The translations under genes were made by a program, and so were the position numbers. Of a DNA stretch of 64,000 nucleotides, positions 37,452 through 44,264 are shown piece by piece. The notes under the pieces are model-generated. The model was not told where the DNA came from, searched no databases, and worked only from the letters and a program-made list of their open reading frames with translations. Within the stretch, counting starts at the first letter, position 1; every line of letters begins with the position of its first letter. Source of the DNA: Leptospira neocaledonica (GTDB lineage: Bacteria; Spirochaetota; Leptospiria; Leptospirales; Leptospiraceae). Location of the stretch: positions 372,001-436,000 of the forward strand of contig NZ_NPEA01000005.1 of the NCBI RefSeq assembly GCF_002812205.1, in the 5' to 3' direction.

Positions 37452-37968
37452 GAAGAAGGTATCGGCTAAGAAGGCGCCAAATAAAACTGCGATCAAGAAA
37501 TCAGCTAAGATTAGTAAGGTTGCAGCAAAAAAGTCCTCTCTTAAACGGAATTCCGGAAAGTCAAAAGGGCCTGTGCTGCTCTCTGGCGGAAATCCTCAGA
37601 TCGGGAAAGGATACGGAGACGGGCCAGTCCAAGAATATATCTCTGCCATGCCCGGTTGGAAAAAGGATATTGGTCGCAAGATCGACGAACTCATAGTTCA
37701 AGTGGTGCCTCATGTGAATAAGGCGGTAAAATGGAATTCTCCTCTGTACGGGATAGAAGGCCAGGGTTGGTTTTTAGGCGTACATGTATTTGCAAAATAC
37801 GTTAAGCTAGCATTCTTCAATGGTGCTTCTTTAAAACCGTTGCCTCCAGGTGTGTCTAAGGTCCCAGGAAATCGTTACTTAGATATCAGGGAAGAGGACA
37901 AAATCGACGAGGTCCAACTTTCTTCCTGGGTCAAACAGGCCAGCGAATTGCCAGGCGAGAAAATGTGA
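37444..37968 (+). CDS. DUF1801-domain protein with a lysine-rich N-terminus
   Basis: A 174-residue protein. Residues 1-40 are very rich in Lys, Ala and Ser (a histone H1-like tail, KKVSAKKAPNKTAIKKSAK), followed by a DUF1801 fold: EYISAMPGWKKDIGRKIDELI, VKWNSPLYGIEGQGWF, AKYVKLAFFNGASL and a PGEKM end. The basic tail suggests nucleic-acid contact, which is inference. It overlaps the YdeI gene (ATGA type) and closes the cassette. Confidence 0.8.
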   Translation: MIKKKVSAKKAPNKTAIKKSAKISKVAAKKSSLKRNSGKSKGPVLLSGGNPQIGKGYGDGPVQEYISAMPGWKKDIGRKIDELIVQVVPHVNKAVKWNSPLYGIEGQGWFLGVHVFAKYVKLAFFNGASLKPLPPGVSKVPGNRYLDIREEDKIDEVQLSSWVKQASELPGEKM

Positions 37969-38095
37969 GACCAATCGATTAGGCAAAGATCCATTCTTTT
38001 GTTCAATAAAGCGCACGAAATATCTGCAATAACATATTAAATCCTTTTCATTCCTAGCCCAGGATTTCGAATGTTTTTAACTTCGGGAGGAAGAT

Positions 38096-38542
38096 ATGGC
38101 AAATACTGTGTTTGAAAGTAAGGCTTCTTGGGCAGGTGGATTGAAATTAAATCTACAATCCAGGGATCATAAATGGGTGGTGGACGAACCTGAAATTTTA
38201 GGCGGGACGGACCAAGGGCCGAATCCAGTTGAACTCGTTTTGGGTGGACTTGCAAGTTGTGTGGGAGTTTTGGTTTCTCTCTATGCCCCTGCACATAAAG
38301 TAGAATTGAAGGATTTCCAAGTATTCGTAGAAGGAGATCTAGATCTGGATGGGTTCCAAGAACTTGCACCTGTGCGTCCTGGATTTTCTCAGATTCGCTA
38401 TAGAGTAGATATCCAATCCGATTCTCCTAAAGAACATGTAGATTCATTACTAGCTCATATAGAAAGGATCTGCCCTGTGAAGGATACATTATCCGGAGTA
38501 GGAGTCTTTTCCCAAAAATCAAACTCTTCTGTAGCAGCATGA
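38096..38542 (+). CDS. OsmC/Ohr-family peroxide-related protein
   Basis: A 148-residue OsmC-fold protein. The two reactive cysteines expected in the family are present in VLGGLASCVGVLVSLY and in ERICPVKDTLSGVG. OsmC/Ohr enzymes reduce organic hydroperoxides with thiol recycling. The ATG follows GGGAGGAAGAT, a strong ribosome binding site, and the gene is not overlapped by its neighbours. It lies 3 kb from the cyclase-peroxidase gene, so redox genes are grouped loosely here. Confidence 0.88.
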   Translation: MANTVFESKASWAGGLKLNLQSRDHKWVVDEPEILGGTDQGPNPVELVLGGLASCVGVLVSLYAPAHKVELKDFQVFVEGDLDLDGFQELAPVRPGFSQIRYRVDIQSDSPKEHVDSLLAHIERICPVKDTLSGVGVFSQKSNSSVAA

Positions 38543-38633
38543 TCTCAGTATAGGTTCCTTTTCGAAACTTCCACTTAGGATTTTCGGAAAGGAGTTCCTA
38601 CCTCCGCTTTAAAAGAAATATATTTCTGTAATA

Positions 38634-38683
38634 TTCTAGTCATCCGCTTGTTGTAGATAAGGAGTAAGCTACAAGAACTAGAA
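38634..38683 (+). promoter_or_regulatory. Nested stem-loop upstream of the 56-residue gene
   Basis: Outer arms TTCTAGT (38634-38640) and ACTAGAA (38677-38683) enclose inner arms TTGTAG (38651-38656) and CTACAA (38669-38674). The 12-base loop ATAAGGAGTAAG contains a Shine-Dalgarno-like AAGGAG. A TTGACATAAT string follows at once. It could be a cis-acting RNA or operator; the rest of the 488-base gap holds only the small gene and an AGAAATATATTTCT palindrome near 38614. Confidence 0.35.
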
Positions 38684-38781
38684 ATTTTTGACATAATACG
38701 GTAAGGAAATCGCTGTTTCGAGACGAAACTAAATAAGGAAAACGCGGGTCTTACCAACCAAGACGAAAAAAGGAGGTTTCG

Positions 38782-38952
38782 ATGTTTCAATCCGAAAGAG
38801 AAAAAAACGAGAAAAGCCAATTCCAATCCGCAGGGCCGATCCAAGTCAGAAAGGAGTTTGCACGGTCAGAAGCTGTAAATTTCTCCTCTAAAAAGGCAGA
38901 AAGTAGAAACGAAAAAGTGGTCCGACTGAGACCAGACTTATACGAAAAATAG
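38782..38952 (+). CDS. Small basic hydrophilic protein (56 residues)
   Basis: An ATG with an excellent ribosome binding site, AAAGGAGG at 38769-38776 and five-base spacing, opens a 56-codon frame ending with TAG at 38952. The product is charged and without hydrophobic stretches: it begins MFQSEREKNEKSQ and ends VVRLRPDLYEK. I recognise no family. The strong ribosome binding site, the isolated 488-base gap it sits in, and the lack of any other gene there support a real gene. It ends 78 bases before the convergent hisC. Confidence 0.6.
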   Translation: MFQSEREKNEKSQFQSAGPIQVRKEFARSEAVNFSSKKAESRNEKVVRLRPDLYEK

Positions 38953-39030
38953 ATCGGTAACCTTTTATAGTCCGCACAAAGACTTAAGTTATCGATCAAA
39001 ACCAAACCGCGGGCTTCAGGAGCAAAGCGA

Positions 39031-40128
39031 CTATAAAAGTTCCGAAAGCCTTTCTAATACACGGTCATTCTGTTCCGGCCTTCCTATCGTAATTCTCAAG
39101 GCATTCAATCCGTAACTTTTCAGATTTCTTAATATGATCCCTTCCTTCAACAATGTATCGAAGGTTTGAGTGGAATCTAATTTTGCTTGGTCCAGTTTGA
39201 TCGTGATAAAGTTTGCATACGACTCGAAGTAAAAGAGTCCTTTCTTCTTAGCGAAGTTTTCATAACGGACCATTTCTTTTAAGTTTTCTTTCAGATAATT
39301 TTCAACGAATTCTCTGTCGCTTAATGCTGTTGCTGCTGCCAGCTGGGAAAGCTGAGACACATTGAACGGAGGTCTTAATTTATAGAATGCACGGATCATT
39401 TCTTCCGAAGCGATGCCATATCCTATTCTCATGCCACCTAATCCGTAAATTTTAGAAAACGTATTTGTATACAATACATTCGGGAATTTTGAAATTACAT
39501 CCGCTGCCTGGACCTCTTTTCTGAGATCTCTGGTTTTTCCGAATTCCATATAGGCTGCATCCAAAACAACCATGGTATCGGAAGAAATTTTTTGGAGAAA
39601 AGTATATAGATCTGACTTATCCAAAGCATCCCCGATAGGATTACATGGAGTGCAGATGAATATGATCTTAGGAGAGTGTTTTTTATAAAGATCCAGAAAC
39701 TGGTTTAAATCGTGGAGTTCCGAACTTGTTTGGATGGTCTCAGCACCACATTGTCCGGCGTATATGGAATACATGGAGAATGTTTTGCCGTTCTGGAGGA
39801 TCTTATCTCCTGGGTTTAAAACCGATCTGGTTGCAAAATCGAATATCTGGTCGCTGCCATTCCCTTGTATTACGTTTTTTGCATCTACCCCGTGAGTTTT
39901 TGCAAGTGCGTCCTTTAATGCCTTATAGGAATCGTCCGGGTATAATGGCATCTTGTATACAGCTTCTTTAATGACCTCCGAGACTTTGGGAGATACACCG
40001 TAGGGATTTTCATTGGAGGCAAGTTTGAGAACCTTTTCCGGAGAAATTCCGTATTCGCGTACGACTAGTTCTATCGGTTTGCCGGCCTCGTAAGCCGGGA
40101 TCTTGTCTAAAGCAGGCTGGAATCGCAT
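39031..40128 (-). CDS. hisC: Histidinol-phosphate aminotransferase
   Basis: PLP enzyme that converts imidazole-acetol phosphate and glutamate to histidinol phosphate in histidine synthesis. It has 365 residues. LASNENPYGVSPKV near the N-terminus, GNGSDQIFD, CTPCNPIGD, the cofactor lysine in NTFSKIYGLGGMRIGY, and RITIGRPEQND at the end are all HisC features. Aromatic-amino-acid specificity remains possible, since HisC and related enzymes overlap. It is 22 bases downstream of the cyclase gene on the same strand, so the two may be co-transcribed. Confidence 0.88.
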   Translation of the reverse strand: MRFQPALDKIPAYEAGKPIELVVREYGISPEKVLKLASNENPYGVSPKVSEVIKEAVYKMPLYPDDSYKALKDALAKTHGVDAKNVIQGNGSDQIFDFATRSVLNPGDKILQNGKTFSMYSIYAGQCGAETIQTSSELHDLNQFLDLYKKHSPKIIFICTPCNPIGDALDKSDLYTFLQKISSDTMVVLDAAYMEFGKTRDLRKEVQAADVISKFPNVLYTNTFSKIYGLGGMRIGYGIASEEMIRAFYKLRPPFNVSQLSQLAAATALSDREFVENYLKENLKEMVRYENFAKKKGLFYFESYANFITIKLDQAKLDSTQTFDTLLKEGIILRNLKSYGLNALRITIGRPEQNDRVLERLSELL

Positions 40129-40150
40129 CTAATTCCAGAAAAAAACGAAG

Positions 40151-41779
40151 TCAGGATTCTTCCAATCGTTTTTGTTCTACTAACCTTTGGTAAAGTCCTT
40201 GGAAGTCTTTGAAAAATAAGGATTCGTCGAGCGCGTATTCCATCACCATTCTTTTGGTTTCTTCCAAACCGAGTAAAGCTCTATCGGAGGCAAGCATTCT
40301 CACTCCACCATCTAAAAGTAGGTCCCTAAAATAATGATTATTGAATATATTCGGAGTCTCTGTGAATGACCCCTTGGAATGCCAGCCCAAAGTATGAACA
40401 CCCAAGAGTAAGACGGTATCTCTTGAGGAAAATTTCATCATAGAAAAATAATCCAGGGAATCTTTAACATTCGGACTGTCGACAGGCATGAGCATTCTTC
40501 CTTCCGGATAATTAGAATCCTTTCTTCCAGGAAGAATATGCACCTGAGGTCCTCCTGCTTTTTGGAGAGCAAGTGCGCCTGAAAGGGCTATCATATCCGC
40601 TACAGAAGGAACGTTGGCTCTTCCTTCTTTTTCCATTTCTTCCTTTAAATGGATAATTGCTTCTATTTGTTTTTTAACCCCTCGATTAAACTCGTCATTC
40701 AGAATACTTGGGAAACGGATAGAACCTTCGAGTCCTAACCATTCTCCATCCGCGGAGAAGATAGAAGCTGCATGAAACACCATACGAAGCCAAGCTCCAG
40801 CTTCTGTAGGATCAATCTTATCCCAAATTCTGTATCCGGTCTCTTGCCATACACTTCCTTCACAACTATCTTTGGTTCCTAATACTTCGTGGACTCTATA
40901 ATTTCCTGTTTTACCTTTCAGTTTCGTTTCGAAACTTCTTCCCTTCTGGATTCTATCCTTTACGGATTCGTAAACCTTTTGGGAAATTAAAATTTTAGCA
41001 TCTGCCTTCTTTGTGGTAGTTTCTATTCTACTCGCCGAGTTGACAGTATCACCGATTGCAGTGAATGACATGCTCAAAGGATGCCCTAACTTTCCTAAGA
41101 TTGCAGTTCCGTAATTGATCCCGATACCGATCTCGAACTCGGAACCTAAATGATTTTGAAGATACGTATTCAAACTTTCCAATTCGGATCTCATCTCCAA
41201 TGCGGAACGGATCGCATTTAAATTTGCTCGAACAGGATCCGGATCTTCTAATCCGAAGATTGCCATAAGTCCATCACCGATATATTTATCAATGATCCCG
41301 CCGTATTTTAAGACCTTGTCTCCCATTCTATAAAAATAACGGTTCAGAATATGGATCACATCATAAGGTAAATGATTTTCTGAGAAGCCGGTGAAACCTC
41401 GAATATCACTGAATAAAATCGCGACCGGTTTTTCTATCCCTGAGATCAGATCGGAGAATGTGGAAGCAAGAGCCATATCAGCATCGTCTATGACCAATCT
41501 TCGAAGCACAACGTCACCTGTGGTTTTTGTTTGGCAGGCAAGTCTTACGTTATCCGGGAAACCCTTCTTTTGAGCGAGTGCGGTCTCTTTTTCATTTCGG
41601 GGAAGAAGATGTTCATCCCCGTCTTGTATCAATACCCTACATGTAGAACAACGTGCGTTACCTCCACATGCGTGTATATGAGGGATACCTGCGTCCAGAG
41701 AAATTTGCAATAATGGCTTGTTTAATTCGGAAGGTTCGAGGAATACTTCCTTGTCGTTTTCGAAAATTATTTTTATCAT
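40151..41779 (-). CDS. Ferredoxin - adenylate cyclase - heme peroxidase fusion
   Basis: A 542-residue, three-domain protein. Residues 1-98 are a plant-type 2Fe-2S ferredoxin (Cys38, Cys44, Cys47, Cys82). Residues about 115-300 are a class III cyclase: metal Asp125 (SDIRGFT) and Asp169 (KYIGDG), with Lys165 and Asp244 (AIGDTVN) matching adenylate cyclase specificity. Residues about 325-535 match class I (ascorbate/cytochrome c) peroxidases: distal Arg332 and His336 (LRMVFH), GGPxxHILPGRKD, proximal His462 (LLLGVHTLGW), TETPNIFNN, and Asp499 (LASDRALL). Phe replaces the distal and proximal Trp of class I enzymes. Redox or peroxide sensing through the cyclase is an inference; it could link to cAMP output. 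Confidence 0.9.
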   Translation of the reverse strand: MIKIIFENDKEVFLEPSELNKPLLQISLDAGIPHIHACGGNARCSTCRVLIQDGDEHLLPRNEKETALAQKKGFPDNVRLACQTKTTGDVVLRRLVIDDADMALASTFSDLISGIEKPVAILFSDIRGFTGFSENHLPYDVIHILNRYFYRMGDKVLKYGGIIDKYIGDGLMAIFGLEDPDPVRANLNAIRSALEMRSELESLNTYLQNHLGSEFEIGIGINYGTAILGKLGHPLSMSFTAIGDTVNSASRIETTTKKADAKILISQKVYESVKDRIQKGRSFETKLKGKTGNYRVHEVLGTKDSCEGSVWQETGYRIWDKIDPTEAGAWLRMVFHAASIFSADGEWLGLEGSIRFPSILNDEFNRGVKKQIEAIIHLKEEMEKEGRANVPSVADMIALSGALALQKAGGPQVHILPGRKDSNYPEGRMLMPVDSPNVKDSLDYFSMMKFSSRDTVLLLGVHTLGWHSKGSFTETPNIFNNHYFRDLLLDGGVRMLASDRALLGLEETKRMVMEYALDESLFFKDFQGLYQRLVEQKRLEES

Positions 41780-41950
41780 ATTTGGTGATCGAATCCGGTG
41801 ATCAATATTAGATCTTAATCTTTGTTCATTTTTATTTTTAGATGAAAAATACTAGAAGACTAATACTCAGACCTCACTATACATTCATCAGGAATAAAAA
41901 TATTCTTTGGACTGGGCCGGAAATTCTTTTTTTCCACGTCTAATCCCAAG

Positions 41951-43690
41951 TTGTCCGAGTATCCAATCGTGAAAAACAAAGAAAACGGATCATCAGATGA
42001 ATCGCCCAAAAGATCGGTGATTTTATGCGTCGACGACGAGCTGATCATTCTGAGAGGATTGAAGGAACAACTTAAGTCGGCCTTCGGAAAAAGTTACCAA
42101 ATAGAAGCCGCTGACAGTGCAGAACTTGCCCTCCAAATAGTCGAAGAATGTAATCAGGCGGGAATTCATATACCGGTAATATTAAGCGACCAGGTTATGC
42201 CGGGAATCAGAGGGGACGAGTTCCTGATCCGGATCCAAGAAACAAATCCGAATACGAGAAAGATCATGCTCACGGGGCAGGCAAGTGCGGAGTCCGTGGG
42301 AAATGCTTTGAACAAGGCAAACTTATATAGATATCTTTCTAAACCCTGGGACTCGAACGATCTTCTCATGACTGTAAAAGAAGCGGTTCGTTCTTATGAG
42401 TCGGACATTTCTCTTTTTGAACTGAACAAAAAATTAGAAGAAGCACTCCTCTATAATCGAGATTCTGGGCTTCCCAATTTGGAATCCTTGAGAAGAAGAT
42501 TGGATCTCGCAGCGGAAGAAAAGGAAGATTCTCTTCTCGCTTTGATACGTATCGAATCTACTTCCTTAACTACGAGGGATTTCGGAGTTTCTCTCTATAA
42601 GGATTTAATGAAGAAGTTCCTGGACTCCATGAAATCCATCCTTGGAAACTATGGGGAAATTTTCCATGTATACGAAGACGAAGTTGCCATACTTTCCAAG
42701 GTATCGGAAGAGGAGTTCCTACCACATCTGATCGCATTCAGGATCCTTCTTAGATCCGATTATTTTACCGCGTCCGGAATATCTTTCCGGATCAATGCAA
42801 CCATCGCCACTGCGAGTGGAAAAAAAGAACTGTATTATAAGGCAAGATTAGCACTCGTCAAGGCAAGCCAAGAGCCTGAATTCGACTCGGAATCAGGGAT
42901 TTATAGCTATTCCGAGAAGATGGACGATCAGGATCTATATAAGATCAATATGGATCTGGGAAAAAGACTGAACCAGGCAATCCACTCAGGCAATGTAGTG
43001 CCATATTTCCAAGGGATTATGGACAACCAAACCGGTAAGGTGGAAAAGTTCGAATGCCTTGCTCGAATCGTAGAAGATGGAAAAGTTTATGCTCCGGCAA
43101 GCTTTCTCTATCTGGCAAAGTCCACTGGGCTTTTGAGAAGAATTAGTCCGATCCTTTTTGAAAAGGCTCTTAAGAAATTTTCGGATTCTCCGTATTCATT
43201 CTCTATCAATCTATCTGAAACGGAATTAGAGAGTCCAAGCTTTCCGAAATGGGCCCTGTCTAGAATGGAACATTATGGAATTAATCCGTCCAGAGTGACT
43301 TTCGAAATTTTAGAGACTGCAAGTTTTCACGGAAATCCGGAACGTCTGAAAGTGATTGCAGAACTGAAAGAGTTGGGGGCAAAAATTGCAATCGACGATT
43401 TTGGGGTAGAGCATTCCAATTTTTCGAGATTGTTGGAAATCCAACCTGATTTTATCAAGATAGATGGAAAATTTATCCAATCCTTGGAAAGAAATCGCAC
43501 TGCATTCATTTTGACTTCTGCCATCACGGAACTTGCTCACAGGATTGGAGCGAAAGTAGTTGCTGAATTCGTTTCTACTCCGGAAGAACTGAAAGTTGTA
43601 CGATCTCTGGGCATAGAATATTCGCAAGGGTACTTAATTATGCAGCCTTCTCCCGACATAACCCCGGTTTCGATAAAAATTATTGAATAG
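41951..43690 (+). CDS. Response regulator with degenerate GGDEF and EAL domains
   Basis: A 579-residue protein. REC: Asp28-29, phospho-acceptor Asp80 (VILSDQVMPG), Lys131. The middle (about 172-310) is GGDEF-like (SGLPN start) but has YEDEV where GGDEF should be, so it is not a synthase. EAL: Glu368 (FECLARI), Asn420, Glu452, Asp482-483 (IDDFG), Lys503, Glu539 and Gln559 are present, but loop 6 reads DDFGVEHSN rather than DDFGTGYSS. It may be a weak or regulated c-di-GMP phosphodiesterase. The start is a TTG at 41951 or a GTG at 41969. It is divergent from the cyclase gene. Confidence 0.87.
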   Translation: MSEYPIVKNKENGSSDESPKRSVILCVDDELIILRGLKEQLKSAFGKSYQIEAADSAELALQIVEECNQAGIHIPVILSDQVMPGIRGDEFLIRIQETNPNTRKIMLTGQASAESVGNALNKANLYRYLSKPWDSNDLLMTVKEAVRSYESDISLFELNKKLEEALLYNRDSGLPNLESLRRRLDLAAEEKEDSLLALIRIESTSLTTRDFGVSLYKDLMKKFLDSMKSILGNYGEIFHVYEDEVAILSKVSEEEFLPHLIAFRILLRSDYFTASGISFRINATIATASGKKELYYKARLALVKASQEPEFDSESGIYSYSEKMDDQDLYKINMDLGKRLNQAIHSGNVVPYFQGIMDNQTGKVEKFECLARIVEDGKVYAPASFLYLAKSTGLLRRISPILFEKALKKFSDSPYSFSINLSETELESPSFPKWALSRMEHYGINPSRVTFEILETASFHGNPERLKVIAELKELGAKIAIDDFGVEHSNFSRLLEIQPDFIKIDGKFIQSLERNRTAFILTSAITELAHRIGAKVVAEFVSTPEELKVVRSLGIEYSQGYLIMQPSPDITPVSIKIIE

Positions 43691-43796
43691 GTACTTTGGT
43701 CTATTTTTTTCCAGGTGACCTTCTGACTCATTCTTTCGGAGAGAAAGTCGAAAATGAGTTGCAATCATAATTTATAGAGTAAGTATCCTTGTTTTG

Positions 43797-43821
43797 CTCC
43801 GGATTTTGAGCCGGGGTTTTT
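43797..43821 (+). terminator. Probable terminator between the EAL gene and the REC gene
   Basis: CTCCGG (43797-43802) pairs with CCGGGG (43811-43816), and TTTTT follows directly, with another T-run close by. It lies in the 174-base gap that also has an ACTCATT..AATGAGT hairpin at 43726-43759. It would end the upstream transcript. Confidence 0.45.
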
Positions 43822-43864
43822 ACGTTTTTGTTCGTCTAATTTATACGTTGGTACCGGGGGAGCG

Positions 43865-44251
43865 GTGGAGAAAGCGATTCTTTTTGTTGATGATGAAGCG
43901 CTCATTTTGATGAGTATGAAATCCCAAGTCAAAAGACATCTGGGTGATACTTATCGTTATGAGACAGCTCTAGATGCGTCCGAAGCGATGCAGATCATTG
44001 AAGAATTGGTAACGGAAGGAGTAAAAATCCTGATCGTAATTTCCGACTGGCTGATGCCCAATATCAAGGGAGACGAATTTTTGCGGATCGTTCACCAAAG
44101 ATACCCTGAGATCCAAAAGATCATTATCACAGGTCATGCAGACATCGCTTCCGTCGAAGCCTTAAAAAAAGAGATCAATTTATACAGTTACTTGAAAAAG
44201 CCTTGGGACGAAAAAGAATTAGTAACCACTATCACCTCAGCCCTTAAATAA
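43865..44251 (+). CDS. Single-domain response regulator
   Basis: A stand-alone REC domain of 128 residues, with Asp9-10, phospho-acceptor Asp61 (VISDWLMPN), the Thr/Ser position in IIITGHAD and Lys112 in LKKPW. There is no output domain, so it should work by protein interaction, CheY-like, or pass phosphate on. The GTG start follows GGGGGAGC. It ends 13 bases before the Cache histidine kinase gene, its most likely phospho-donor. Its REC resembles that of the upstream EAL protein (same WLMPN/QVMPG and KPW patterns). Confidence 0.9.
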   Translation: MEKAILFVDDEALILMSMKSQVKRHLGDTYRYETALDASEAMQIIEELVTEGVKILIVISDWLMPNIKGDEFLRIVHQRYPEIQKIIITGHADIASVEALKKEINLYSYLKKPWDEKELVTTITSALK

Positions 44252-44264
44252 ATAGGGGGGCATA

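Noticed and set aside
38575..38844. 89-codon minus-strand ORF in the gap before hisC
   Set aside because: It is largely antisense to the 56-residue plus-strand gene, which has a far better ribosome binding site; its Phe/Ser-rich composition is that of antisense of a Lys/Glu-rich gene.
43432..43445. GTTGGAAATCCAAC inside the EAL gene
   Set aside because: It encodes Leu-Glu-Ile-Gln in the conserved EAL segment before IKIDG; codon coincidence is the simpler explanation.
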